Shown here piece by piece: positions 35,844 to 48,147 of a DNA stretch of 64,000 nucleotides. The stretch is from Mercurialis annua (taxonomy: Eukaryota; Streptophyta; Magnoliopsida; Malpighiales; Euphorbiaceae), in the NCBI RefSeq assembly GCF_937616625.2, contig NC_065570.1, forward strand, positions 13,960,001 to 14,024,000. Reading direction: 5' to 3'. The position numbers and the translations under genes were made by a program. The notes under the pieces are model-generated. The model ran no database searches and was not told the DNA's origin. It saw only the letters and a list, made by a program, of their open reading frames with translations. Position 1 is the stretch's first letter; each line of letters opens with the position of its first letter.

Positions 35844-36821
35844 GAAGAAATTACACCATTTATCAAAAAAAAAATGAAAATAATTACAAAACTACATATT
35901 GTTTTTTTTTTCATTTATAAAAATCCTAGTTGATTTAAAAATAATTACAAAAATACCAAAAAATAAAAAATAATTACAAACATACGGTATAATGTGTTGG
36001 TATAATGTCAGTATACTAATAAACTAACATTATATCAACAGTATACCAACATTATACAAACATTATGTATACTGAGATTTTATTAATATTAAATAAAAAT
36101 TTCTCAAAATTATATCAAAACACTAAAAATTAAATTAATAATATATCAAAATTATACCAACAGTATACCAAGACTATACACATCAAAATATACTAAAATT
36201 TTATTATTAGATAAAAATTACACCAACAGTACACCACATCGTATACTAAACATTAAACTAACATTATACTAAAATTATACAACAATATACAAATTCTCTA
36301 GTTCATTAACAACTATAGAGAAAAATATATATAAAAAAAAATATACATGTTATCAACTAGAAAATATATATAAAATATTATTATCGATATACCAAAAATA
36401 TACCAAAATTATACTAATAATAAACCAAATATTATTTTTAAATTCTCTGCTTTATAGTTTTAATATATCAAAATTATATCATAATTATACCGATATTATC
36501 CACATCGTACTTTTGTAAATAATTTTTAATTTTTGTTAGTTTTATAATTAATTTTAAATCAGTCGATATTTTTGTAAATAAAAAGAGTTAACCGGTACTT
36601 TTAAAAATATTTTTAAAATTTTGAGTACTTTTGTCATCATCCCTTTTTTAAATATAAACCTTTGCGGTTTTTAAAATAACGACTATTTTTAAAAAAAAAA
36701 TTATAATTATTTATAATTTGAAAACTTTTTTACAATATAACCAATTTTGTTTTAAAATCCAAATCTTTCAATTTTTTTATCAATTGTAATCAAACGTTTA
36801 TATTAACTTTTAGGTTAATTA
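35844..36821. repeat. Low-complexity region with degenerate 'TATACCAA' reiterations
   Basis: From about 35990 to 36500, irregular repeats of words such as TATACCAACATTATAC, ATTATACCAACAGTATACCA and AAATTATACC dominate. No coding capacity. Confidence 0.6.
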
Positions 36822-37126
36822 CATATAAAATCATGACTTTTGCACCAAGTTTCAAAAATAACATGACCTTTAAAACGTGTCAATCACAAACACCATCTTT
36901 CATTTCTTTTCAAAAATAACATCATCAATTTTTAATGGCACTTTTTATGACGTGGCATGACACGTGGCAGACCCATCGAGCGTGCAAATCAGCGAAATTT
37001 CACCGAATTTATTCCCATGATGAAATTGAAAAAAAATGAAAGGCGGTGTCTGTGATTAACACGTTTTAAAAATCATGTTATTTTTAAACTTGGTACAAAA
37101 GTTATAATTTTATATGTAATTAACCC
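36822..37126. mobile_element. MITE with 9-bp duplication, 305 bp
   Basis: Ends AGGTTAATTACATATAAAAT and the inverse ATTTTATATGTAATTAACCC. Flanks TTAACTTTT and TTTACTTTT (8 of 9). The centre is GC-richer (CGTGGCAGACCCATC near 36962-36976). Confidence 0.85.
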
Positions 37127-37135
37127 TTTACTTTT

Positions 37136-39125
37136 TTAAAAAAGTTAGACAATTTTGTGAAATTTTTATCGTAATTGACAAAAGAAATGCAAAGGTTTAA
37201 ATTTAAAAAAAATCAAAATGTAATGACAATTGTAAAATAAATCAAATTAAATATAATTAAAAAAATTAATCCTAACTAATAAATAAATACAAAAATTTAG
37301 ATTTTAAAAAATAATTAGACCTCACATATGTTAGATCTGCATCATTACCTATATTTCCCTCCTCATTCTCTATTTCTATTCTATTTCTCTCTTTTTTAAA
37401 ATAAAATATATATAATTTATAATTATTACTATCTACCTATTTTAAGTTTATTAATTTTTACCTTAGATTAAAATTTAGAAAAATATAGTAAAATTAGATA
37501 ATATATTACATTTTTTGGGACATTTTAAAAAGGAAAATGAGACACAAAAAAGTAATTACTATTATATGTGAAATTAGATTAAATGAATCCTTTTTTACTA
37601 CATTTTATAAATAAATCTAAACATTGTTCAATACATTTTTTTTTTCAAATTTAAATTGTGAAAGTCATACAGCGAAAATCAAATTTATGATTTTTTAGAT
37701 TTTAATTTAACAGATGCTAAAGAACAATTTTAGATATACAAACGAAAAATTAATCGAAAGCAAATAAAATCTAGACATGAATCTTGCTAATGTTGACTCA
37801 ACGATGAATAAAGTTCCTGTGAGGCGAGATATCATACTTCAATTTAGCACTATTTTTATTTGACCGACAATCTGCTAATATTTTATATCACCATCTTCAA
37901 TAAAATTCAAAGAAATTAAATCGATAAACCTCCAAAATTTTAGACCAACAAGAACTTAAATTTAAAACCTGAACAAATGCTAAAGATCCTTGAATGATCT
38001 AAGAGATCAAACTACAAATTGAAAATAAAATCATAAAAGTTTAGTAAATCACATATCAGATATATTAACTCCGTAAATGAGAGATTTACTGAATTAAAAA
38101 TCTAAAGCCATAAAAATAAGTAATATTATAGGCAGAGCGAAGATAATTTTCCAGTTAAACACCTTCTCCCATACAGTACATCATTCGATAATACATTTTT
38201 AGCTTTGCATATATTTTGCTAAAAAAAATTGAAAAAGGGTTGTTCAATTGCTCAATAAAATACACCAGTTCTATCAATTGCTTTTATTTTTTTTATCAAT
38301 TTATTAAATGTTATCTATATATAACATTAAAAAAAATCAATTATTATAAAATTAAAATAACATGTAATTACAAAATATAATAATATGCTATTATTTTTAA
38401 AAAATGTTATTATTGTAGAAAATCTAAATATGACTAGTGCCTAATAATAAAAATCATGCATAAAATAAATAAATAAATAAAATTTAGGATTAGTTACTTA
38501 AAAATAAAAAAGTTAAAAGCATAATAATTAAATAAAGTCAAGTTTAGAGATGAGATAAAAGAATCGGTATAAAAAATGGAACAACAAAATAATATAAATA
38601 TAAAATTTAAGCATATAAAGATATGAGTTTATTTTAATATAAATTATAAATTTTAGCGTAGTTTGTAATTATAACACGAATTTTAAAATTTAATAAAATC
38701 ATTAATCAACTTTTATTTTTTAGCAAAGCAGAATATAAATCTATTTTTTGTTTAAAAAACGCTTATATGACTACCAAAACAACGTATATTTTCATAGACA
38801 AAGCCAAGGTAGTATCAAACAGTGCATGGGTCCTATTCAAAAAAATAAATTACAAAATCACCTTTAGAAAACTAAAAGATATATAAATTGTATCAAAGTG
38901 TCCTACCTCAAATTTTAATAATTATATTAATTATATTTAATTTTTTAGAGTTAATTATTGTTATATTCATGGGTTTAGGTTCAAAATAGTACTTTTTCCA
39001 AAAGAAAACATAAATGTGAATAGGAAGTTGTTTTTTTAAAAAAAAAAAAAACCTCATAAAACAAATAATATTTCAAACGAAACTTCATGAAAATAAACTA
39101 ATTATTTTTTTTAAAAAAAATAAAT
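37136..39125. other. AT-rich intergenic, no gene recognised
   Basis: No credible open frame. The region around 38640-38760 (TTTGTAATTATAACACGAAT) vaguely resembles one arm of the 19847-type MITE family, but no boundary could be set. Confidence 0.4.
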
Positions 39126-39130
39126 CGTAC

Positions 39131-39731
39131 TAATGGATATCAAATCCTACACTAATTATAATGGAGTCGAGTCACAGGAGATCCATTTTCAGGTGATACC
39201 GGACTCCTAACGAGAGAATGAAATATAGTATGAAGACGGCCGAATTCATAAGGATTCGCCGATGTATCATTCAATAAGACGAAGACCGAATCCCTTAGGA
39301 TCCGCCCAAAGCGCGTTCATCCTAGGATCCGGATAGATCGCCAGATCTACTATAATATCTCAAAGTACCTTTCTATTTGGACACAAACTCCAACTTAGGA
39401 AGATAAGCTATAACTTAGGAAGACGAGACTATTTAGGAAGACGTTCCTAGATATGACTCATGTCTGAATAAGGTAGATCACGTCAAATCAGGGTCAATCC
39501 CTACAAAGTAGGATTCACTTACCTACTATAACTCTACAAGGTATGCAATCATCTACTATAAAAGGAGCATGAGGTATGCCTAGAAACACAATTACATTCA
39601 TATACTCAAAACGCTGCTTAAAGCTCTAAAATGACTTTAGCATCGGAGAGTTAATCGGACAACCACCGTCCGATTAGCTTCTACCCTGTTTTGAAGGTCT
39701 CATTCACCGGTTCAGAAGGCAGATTCCATCA
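39131..39731 (+). repeat. 5' LTR of the Tat-like element
   Basis: About 90% or better identity by eye to 47397-47996 over its length. A TATA-like ACTATAAAAGG lies near 39557. Ends TTCCATCA immediately before the PBS-like site. Confidence 0.9.
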
Positions 39732-39750
39732 ATTGGCGCCGTCTGTGGAA
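39732..39750 (+). other. Primer-binding-site-like sequence
   Basis: ATTGGCGCCGTCTGTGG directly abuts the 5' LTR, as in many plant Tat/gypsy elements. The complementary tRNA is not assigned. A diverged copy (ATTGGCGCTGTTTGTAAG) is at about 52030. Confidence 0.7.
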
Positions 39751-39861
39751 AAAGCTTAACTCAACTTCAAACTCGAAGGAGCTTTTCTGAACTCAAACAA
39801 ATTTCATTGAAGATGATGACTTATGAAGGAATGAACCTGAAAGACAAACAACCAATGGATC

Positions 39862-42350
39862 TGTAATACCCCAAATGATTAAATTTTCTAATTGGTCCAC
39901 GTGTCTAGTGTTGAGTCGCTGGAGTGGCAATATCGGAAGAATTTTTGAGAAATTAAGATAAATATAAAATTCTAGCAGGACGGTTTCAAAAAAAGATTAT
40001 TGCGAGAAAATTAATTTTATATTTCAATTCTAAAGTTGGAATTGGAATTAGAAAGGAAAAATGTTAAGAAAGTCGCAAAATAAAGTACAGGGACTAAAAT
40101 GGTAATTTAGCCATATAAATTCCGAAGTGAAAATTATTTCGCCAAGGTCCGCGAAATGTTTTATAGTGTATGTGGTAAAAGTTTCGGGTCAATCGGAGAC
40201 CTTTTAAAATTTGGACGCGGATGCGTTTTGGGCTAAATTGCAACTTTTGAAAAGTTCAAGGACCAAAACGTAAATTAGCCAATTAAGTCTCGAGAATAGC
40301 AATTAAAAGATTATTGGCGGAAAATAATAATTTTGGGCTAAGTATTATTTATATGAATATAAATAATACGTATAAAAGGATAATTTAACCGTTTGGTTAA
40401 TTATTAAAGTTTAAAAGAGAAATGGTTTAAGTTAAAGAAATAAAGGATTGAAATGGCAAATTAGCCAAATATGTATATATATTGATCATTCTCATGAATG
40501 ATCCAGAAGATGAGAAAGGAAAGAAGGGAGAGTAACAGAGGAAGAACGAGAGAAAATGACGATCGTTACGATCCGTCGCCGCTTCGCCGTTTCTCGTCCG
40601 TTTCCGACGTTTAATAGCTCGAATTGATTGTATTACGGAGGCGAATCACGGTAAGCTTGTCGTTTTACCGTTTAAACGGATATATTTTAAGTTATATCGA
40701 TTCAAAGTTTTAGGCCACAGAACGATTATATCGTTTTAATCGATATTAGAATTGGATTATAGCGTTTTGAGCTTATATTAAGCGTTTCAGATGTGTTTGG
40801 AGCGTTTTTACGCTGGTAACACGTCGGAATGGCCGAGGGCGAGTGTTACGCGGGCGCGTTCGATTAGGATATCGATTAGGATATCGAGATATAAGAAACA
40901 TATGATTAGAAATCAATTATCAAGAGATATAACAAATATCTCGACTAAGTATTAGAACACGATCAAAGTTAAAAGACATTTAGAATAAGATCGTGTTAAC
41001 CTAAGTTTATAACTTAGGATTTTAGTATTCAGTTTACGTTTATGAATTAAACGTACGAGTAACGTGAATAGGTGAGTGACGTACCGACGAGCTACCAGGC
41101 TAACGAGCTGGAATAGCTACGAGAACGACGCATGGAGCTTACGTTTACGGGATTATAATAATGCGGTCTTGGATAGCTGTCACTGTGAGTTGTATTTTAC
41201 TTTCACGTATTATATATTAAAGTTATTTTATATAATATATATATACTGTTTACACGCATCGCATTATATATAATTGATTGAAATGTTATATGCTCTATTA
41301 ATTTCTATATACGAGAACTAGTATGCGATCCGAAGAAACTAGCTACCTATTGGGTGTCAATAGGCTGTGTGATCACCAGTATCGAGTCAGTCTAGTATAT
41401 TTGCATTTGAGAAATGACTTGACACAGCTGGGAGCTGATGATGATTATAAAATTTACGTGGCTGGGCCACTAGCGAGTTAGACTCGCGATTGATATTTAC
41501 GATTGGGTTTTTGATACGAGTGAGTACTCGGCTACCGTGTAGTCTGGAGTCCCCGTATCTAGTGGCTGGGCCACCAGCGAGTTAGACTCGCGATTGATAT
41601 TTACGATTGGGTTGAATGATAATGATTATTTGAGAGATGTTTCACATGCTAGGATATTAGTTTCGTACGGATCAAATACCTGTTTATATGTTTTATATTA
41701 TTGTTTTCTTGAGATGCGATGTTATATTTTTATATTAATACCGTTAGTAACTTGCAAGCTCACTCAGTATTTCCCAAAATACTGACCCCCTCACAGTGTT
41801 TCCTTTCAGGTGACCGGAGTCGGATCAGACAGATCATCTCCTTTGTGTCGGCAGCCTTTTGGCTTACACAAAGTACGAGTTTTATAGAGCTGCAGTAGTC
41901 AGTAGGTGTCAGTATTAGGTTTATGATTCAATTTCAAACGGTATTTGAAAAGTAAACTCTGGTATAATTTTATAAATGAATTGTTTAGAAAGATAGCATT
42001 TATCCGTTTGAATTTGATACCAATTACCGTGAATGGAATTGGTGATGTTTGTGATCAGAAACAGGGCGGTGCTGGATATGAGATATCGCTCGGTAAGACC
42101 CTGGTTTCTAGGAATTGTTTCGCGAATGTCTTCAGAAAAGGAATACGATATTTTTATAATTGAATTATATTAAATAAAGAAGATTTCTGATAATGTATTA
42201 TATATAATAAAACGTTTTAATCGCGAAAAAATTTATATTGATTTTAGGCTTGCTACGGGTTCCGGAGCTACCACTCCCGTTCCCTAGCACCGATCGCGGC
42301 TTAATAATTTGGGTCGTGACAATCGCGGCTTAATAATTTGGGTCGTGACA
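39862..42350 (+). repeat. Solo LTR, family B copy 2, inserted in gag
   Basis: Ends TGTAATACCCCAAAT ... TTTGGGTCGTGACA; perfect 5-bp duplication GGATC (39857-39861, 42351-42355). It splits the gag reading frame after about 16 codons from ATG 39813; the frame resumes exactly after the duplicated target. The last 29 bp (ATCGCGGCTTAATAATTTGG...) are tandemly duplicated. Confidence 0.9.
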
Positions 42351-44790
42351 GGATCCAAAAAAACACGCCAGAAATAATCAACGTCACTGAAGATGGGCTG
42401 CACAGCTCCGCTGGGAAAAGTGACACCGAAGGAAACTCCCTAGTACCAAACTAATCCGATGAGAGGAAGCAATCCAATTGCTTTCAATTTGAGAACTGAT
42501 GAGCAACCAACGTCAGGCATGGCAGCGCAAGATCTGTACAACGATATGTTGAAAAAAGTGCTCGAATCTGTCCAAGAAAATTCTGGATAAATTGGCCAGC
42601 GAAGCCAAGAGAACAAAAGACATGCACGAAGAAACAATAAAAATCCTGAGGGATAATTTCAGCCCAACTACAACACGAAGAAGAGGAAGAACCGAAAATG
42701 CAAACCCAAGCCGACAAGAGCCAACCAGAGGAAGAATTGACAGAAGGAAAGAGCCCAGAAACGAAGGAGGAAACGAGGAAAGAAATGAGGGAAGGAACGA
42801 AAGAAATCAGCGAGAAAATGAGAACTGGAGCGCAAAAGAATGCCCAGAAAATAAAGAAGATGGAAGAGACAAATCCGACGAACAAACCCCTAGAGAAACA
42901 CCGAGAAATGAGCAAAACCAATATGATGCCCGAAGCGGGCTAAACTCAAAAAGAGAAGAATGAAGGGAGAAAGAAAAAGAAGATGCACCACCCAAGAGTA
43001 AAAGACAGGACAAAGACGCAGGGAAAGAGCAACCGAAGAAAAAACACCAAGAAGGGGAGGGCGAGTCCTCAGTATCGCCCCAAAAGAGCAAAGCCACATA
43101 CGTAGTGGAAGAAGATCTAGAGGAGAAGATAGCCAAGGCACTCAAGAAACTGAAATCGGAAGAGCTTGATATAGACGACCTCAGGCTGAAGGGATGACCC
43201 CTTTCACCCGAAATAATGGAGGAAACGATTCCATACAACATGAAGCTGCCGGTCTTGCCAACGTTCAATGGAGAAGGAGATCCGCGAGATCATACTTCCG
43301 GATTCACAGCCACCATGGGGCTACTAAGCATATCAGACACAATTCTGTGCCGAGTGTTCCCAACCACTCTCACAGGCACCGCCTAAAGGTGGTACAACAA
43401 GCTGAAACCAGGATCTATCAAGAGCTTTGCCTCGCTATCGACATAATTTCTCAACAGATATCTCAAGAACATACCAGCAAAAACAACCACAAGCATCCTA
43501 AGGCTGTGCATTCAGGAAGAAGGAGAAACATTGAGAAGTTATATCGAGCGATTCAACAAGCAAGCTATGAATATCGATAATCTGAATGTCGACATGGCAA
43601 CCGAAGCATTGCGGGAAGGAACGCGATTCAGCAAGCTAGTAGACAAGCTGCTAGTTAATAAACCCACGACTTTCTCGAACCTAATGGGCATAGCCAAAAA
43701 ATACTTCGAGTTAGACGAGGGCCGGAGGGCGATTCGCGGAAAATAAGCAAAGGGAAAAGAGTCGAAAGAGAAATCCAAGGAAAAATCAAAGTCGAAATCA
43801 GAAGATAGAAGAGGAAGGCCAGAGGGGAGCAGGCGATTCGCCCCCCAAACAAGGTACGAGCCTAGGTACGACCCCCGAGACGATGAAAGCAACTTCACAC
43901 CACTGAGTACAAGCCGAACTAACGTCCTCATGTGGATCAAAGAAAATGTCAAGAACGTAGTATGGCCGCCAAAGATGAAAGCCGAAATAAGAGACACAAG
44001 AAAGTATTGCAAATTCCACGAAGATTATAGACATGAGACATGCAGTTGCAGAGATTTGAAAGTCGAAATCGAGAGAATGATAGACATAGGAGAACTAAGG
44101 AAATTCGTGGCCCACAAAACGAAAAGCAATGACAAAGGAGAAAAAAAGGAGAAGAGATGATAAAGGAAAAGAGAAAGAAGACGAACGCCCATCAAAAATA
44201 CTGGGAACCATACACATGATCAATGGAGGAGGACATAGCAGCTCAACGATTAGAAGAAAGCAAAGAAAAGAAGTGATGAACATCAGAGAGACCCACATGC
44301 CACCTGTAATCTTCGATGTCGAAGACTACGAGCATGTGAAAGCACCCCACAACGATGCCCTGGTGGTGACTACTATCATTGAGAACTGGAACATGGAGCG
44401 AATCCTAATTGATGAAGGAAGTGCTGTGAATCTCATGAAAAACGCGGCGTACAAGATGCTTGGAGGAATCGCATCAAGGTTGCGCCGAGTCCCGATCCCT
44501 CTATCAGTACTCGGTGGCCCCTCCATCAATCCGCTGGGAGCAGTCGCGTTGGAAGTAATAATCGGTCCGGAGAGAGGAATCAACAAAAAGGTCATGTCAC
44601 TATTCAACATAGTGGATATGGAGCTAACATACAACACCATCCTTGAAAGACCTTTCCTCCACGATTCAGCTGCAGTGACTAGCATAAGAGCATTGGCATC
44701 AAAGTACCAATTGAAAAGGCAGTGGTGACGCTGAGAGGAGACCAGAATATAGCTAAGAAATGCTACGACGAGTCCGTAGTGGATCTCTAA
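42351..44790 (+). pseudogene. Decayed gag-protease of the Tat-like element
   Basis: The probable gag start is ATG 39813, upstream of the nested solo LTR; coding similarity resumes at 42356. The middle gag domain is recognisable near TLPTFNGEGDP (about 43247) and continues to FELDEGRRAIRGK at 43740, spread over several frames with stops. A zinc-knuckle-like CKFHEDYRHETCSC lies near 44009-44050. An aspartic-protease region spans 44129-44728: ILIDEGSAVNLM (about 44402) corresponds to the D-x-G-S active-site motif, and ELTYNTILERPFLH matches the conserved YN-x-ILGR-type segment. Coding similarity ends near 44788, and no polymerase follows. Several frameshifts and in-frame stops mean it cannot be translated as one protein. 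Confidence 0.85.
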
Positions 44791-45004
44791 GAAAACAAGA
44801 CCGAGAAGAAGGAAGAATAGAGAGGAAAAACGACCCATCGCTAGTAAAGATCTTATGTCTTACCCGATGGCGTCACAACTATCTTTAATATTTTGTATGC
44901 AGTCTTTAAATCAATAAAGTTCAATTTTCCTACTATATGATTGGCTAGACGAATCACAAAAGAAACAAAAATCAAGACATATCGTGAATGATTAAACCAA
45001 AGAC

Positions 45005-45240
45005 GAAAAATAATAAAAATTGAGTTTAGATTAACTCAAGAAAGGCAAACCGCCATAAAAAGAGTTTAGACTAACTCGAATAAAAAAATAATAAGAGTTT
45101 AGATTAACTCGAACAAAGCAAAATCACAAAAAAGAGTTTAGATTAACTTGACCAAAGCAAGATCGCCAAAACAAGAGTTTAGATTAACTCTCGAGGCAAA
45201 AAGCTAAACTCAGAGTTTAAACTAACTCTAAATTAAGCAT
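45005..45240. repeat. About 40-bp minisatellite (GAGTTTAGATTAACTC core)
   Basis: Six to seven imperfect units containing GAGTTTAGATTAACTCGAAC lie between the protease end and the antisense gene. Tandem repeats at this position are a known trait of Tat-lineage elements. Confidence 0.85.
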
Positions 45241-45408
45241 CGACTCGGAAAATATTAAAACCAATGCACAAGCCACAGAAGAATACAACAAAACAAAAAC
45301 AAAAGCAGACATTCAATTTGACATTGAGAAAAAAGAGATATATTCATAAATCGATATTACAATACTACAAAACAAGGCTACGTCTCATACAAATAACAAA
45401 ACAAAAAT

Positions 45409-46971
45409 CTACTTCGCGCGATCCCTCAAAATTTTCACAAGAAGATCACGAGCAATGGCTTGGAGATCCAACCCGTTGACTCCAGACAAATAATTATTTA
45501 GGTTCTGCTCCAAGAGTTTTCTCCCAATGGCGAGACGATACTCGCTGATCAAAGCAGAATAAAAGGCCTTCGTGTCAAGCAGACGAATATGCAGACCCTC
45601 TATCTCAAGCCTCAGCTTATCTCGCTCTTCGCCAACAAGAGTATTAACCCGGATAAGCTCCTCAATCTCGTGAGTCAGGTCATCGGTTTTCTTCTCAATC
45701 ACCTTGACCTTGCGATCATTAATCGCATCCTGCACCTTTAGCTGTGATAGGAGAGAATCATGCTCTTCTAATGAAGCTTTCAGCTTCGCCCTCTCAGACT
45801 CAGAAGTCGCTAGAAGAGAAGAAAGATGCTCGACTTCCTCTTCGGCACATTGACGACGATCGTTCAGCACCAAAATAGATTGAAGGGCCTATCATTCAAC
45901 ATAAAGAAAAATAAATCATATGAAAAAAAAAAACGAAGAGCGACTCTAAAAAACAGTTTACTAGAATAACAATCAACTTACCGAGAAGCCATGAAAACAA
46001 GCAATGTCTGAAAGCACCTGCCCAGGCTTGGACGTAAACCAAGTAATATCTTCAGGAATCGCAGGGTCCTGATGTGCTCCGCCAGAACCCGAGGGTTCAG
46101 TAAGCTGGCCGGATCATGACCTTCAACCCACTGCACCAAGCTAGGAGCAGAAGAAGAACCTCCAGAAAGACTTTCCCTTGAAGGAGAATCGTTGTCAACT
46201 CGACGCCGCTTCCTGGATGGCGAATCCATAACGTCTTGACTCGGTAAAACCTCCTCCGAGTCAATAATAATCACCTCACCCGAATTTACTTCCCCAGTCT
46301 CTTCCGGAATATTCATTGGGATTGGAGGGGGAAGTGGAGCAGCAGCTTCATCATTTAAAGGTTCTTCAACCGCTTCGCCACCTGTTATGACGATTCCTCC
46401 GTCACCAGCAAGCAAAACCGCCCCGGTGGGAACTACAGCAACTTGAGCCTCATTTTCTGGAATAGGCTCGGCGATGTCTACTTCAGGACCGCCCATCGGA
46501 ATATCCAAATCTACTTGAAACCCGGAAAGCAAATCGTCAGAAGAAGAAGACATCCTACAAAAAAAAGAAACACTAATAAACTTAAAAAATATATACCTTG
46601 AAGAAAGGAATAATGAAGATCCGCTAAGTCACGAGAAGGATCCTACAAACAAAACCATCGATATCAAAGATGACTACTAATTAAAACTTCTAAAGCGGGA
46701 CATTGAAAAATACTATGGAACGACAAGTCAAAGGCGAGAATGGACTCGGACTACAAGACGAACCAGGAGATTCAGAGGCAGCCATATCGGCACCGGGTAA
46801 TACTACCCTATACTCGAAAGGAAAATTATACTTAAAATAAATATCTAAGACTTTGTCCCTACGAAGCCCCGATCTGGTGATTGCCATGGCGGTGCATGCA
46901 TTTTCTGCTCGATTAAGAGGCATCCTAGAATAGGAAATTACAAACACAAATAAAAATAAAAGATCAAACAA
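45409..46971 (-). pseudogene. Antisense spliced gene inside the retrotransposon (acidic, NLS-bearing, coiled-coil protein)
   Basis: Main exons on the minus strand are 46553-45982 and 45888-45409. The donor CTTCTCG|GTAAGT and acceptor ATGATAG|GCC join in frame if a single-base shift near 46060-46090 is allowed. The first exon starts MSSSSDDLL, is Pro/Glu/Val-rich and acidic, and holds a basic cluster RKRRRVD (nuclear-localisation-like). The second exon is an extended coiled coil (heptads through EEVEHLSSLLATSESERAKL and IEKKTDDLTHEIEELIRVNT). A further upstream fragment (46971-46690) has AITRSGLRRDKVLD and FEYRVVLPGADM, resembling the start of the 'putative gypsy type transposon' domain (PF04195), whose remainder is missing. 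Antisense extra ORFs of this kind are known from Tat elements such as Grande and Retand. Function is unknown. Confidence 0.75.
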
Positions 46972-47217
46972 GGAAAATATCTAAGAACACCAAGAACAAC
47001 AAAGCAATTTCCATAATACTAGTTACAGAAGACGAAGAAAACAGAGAAATAACTCTAAATCTTCAAAACGCAAACAAGCAAAAGAAACATACCTGAAATC
47101 TTCAACAAACAAATGAAGAAGAAAGCAATCCCAAAAAGCCAGATGAATATAATCGCAGAATAAGAGTATTTTGCGAAAATAAGTTGAAATGAAAAGAGAA
47201 AAGAGAAACATGAAGAG

Positions 47218-47267
47218 TTTAAATACGAGGAATAAGATGACACCAAATCATTAAATAGCGACACGTG
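47218..47267 (-). promoter_or_regulatory. Possible promoter of the antisense gene: G-box plus TATA-like word
   Basis: On the minus strand, CACGTG (47262-47267) is followed about 37 bp downstream by TATTTAAA (47218-47225). The pair lies about 250 bp upstream of the first antisense reading frame and just inside the 3' LTR. Confidence 0.4.
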
Positions 47268-47396
47268 GCAAGAGAGACAAGCTTACCAGAGAAGTAAAGC
47301 GACCCGCCTAGAATATAAAAAGACTTAGCTCCAAAAGAGTCAAAATTTAATAAGGCATGAATACCAAATACTTCAGCTCACTTGCGGGGGGGTTAA

Positions 47397-47996
47397 TGAT
47401 GGATACTGAATCCTACACTAATTATAATGGAGCCGAGTCACAGAAGATCCATTCTCAGGTGATACCAGACTCCTAACGAGAGAACATAATATATGACGAA
47501 GACGGCCGAATCCATAGGATTCGTCGATGTATCATTCAACAAGACGAAGACCGAATCCTTTAGGATCCGCCCAAAGCGCGTCGATCCTGGGATCCGGATA
47601 GATCGCCAGATCTACTATAATATCTCGAAGTATCTTCCTATTTGGACAAAAACTCCAAATTAGAAAGATAAACTCTAACTTAGGAAGACGAGACTATTTA
47701 GGAAGACGTTCCTAAATAGGACTCATGTCTGAATAAGGTAGATCACGCCAAATCAGGGTCAATCCCTACAAAGTAGGATTCACTTACCTACTACAACTCT
47801 ATAAGGTATGCAATCATCTACTATAAAAGGAGCATGAGGTGTGCCTAAAAACACAATTACATTCATATACTCAAAACAATGTTTAATGCTCTAAACTGAC
47901 TTTAGCATCAGAGAGTTAATCGGACAACCACCGTCCGATTAGCTTCTACTCTGTTTTGCAAGTCTCATTCACCGGTTCAGAAGGCAGACTCTATCA
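47397..47996 (+). repeat. 3' LTR of the Tat-like element
   Basis: Starts TGATGGATACTGAATCC and ends GCAGACTCTATCA, followed by the target copy TGTAC (47997-48001). Preceded by a G-rich polypurine tract at 47386-47396. Confidence 0.9.
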
Positions 47997-48147
47997 TGTA
48001 CCATATTTAAAATTATAGTCTGGTTTCGTCAAGGTGATGTTAACGTCAGCTTTTATTCACCGAAAATAGCTCAATATTATAATTTGCCAAAACATGAAAA
48101 ATAATGACTGATTTTGCCGAGCTTTAAAATTCGTATTATTATTGCAA

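Larger units (their letters stand above)
39131..47996 (+). mobile_element. Tat-like Ty3/gypsy retrotransposon lacking pol, with antisense gene
   Basis: The 5' LTR 39131-39731 and 3' LTR 47397-47996 are about 600 bp each, with ends TGAT...ATCA (5' copy starts TAAT). Flanks CGTAC and TGTAC agree at 4 of 5. The PBS-like ATTGGCGCCGTCTGTGG follows the 5' LTR. A polypurine tract (GGGGGGG) precedes the 3' LTR. The interior has gag-protease (plus strand, decayed), a 40-bp minisatellite, and an antisense spliced gene. No reverse transcriptase, RNase H or integrase was recognised. A family-B solo LTR is inserted in gag. Confidence 0.9.

Noticed and set aside
33174..42350. The two 2.5-kb family-B repeats as LTRs of one element
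   Set aside because: Each has its own, different target duplication (CCCAG/CCTAG and GGATC), and unrelated DNA plus another element's LTR lies between them.
42484..44838. Several long minus-strand frames rich in Ser/Leu/Phe
   Set aside because: They are shadows of the purine-rich plus-strand gag-protease sequence; the plus strand carries the recognisable motifs.
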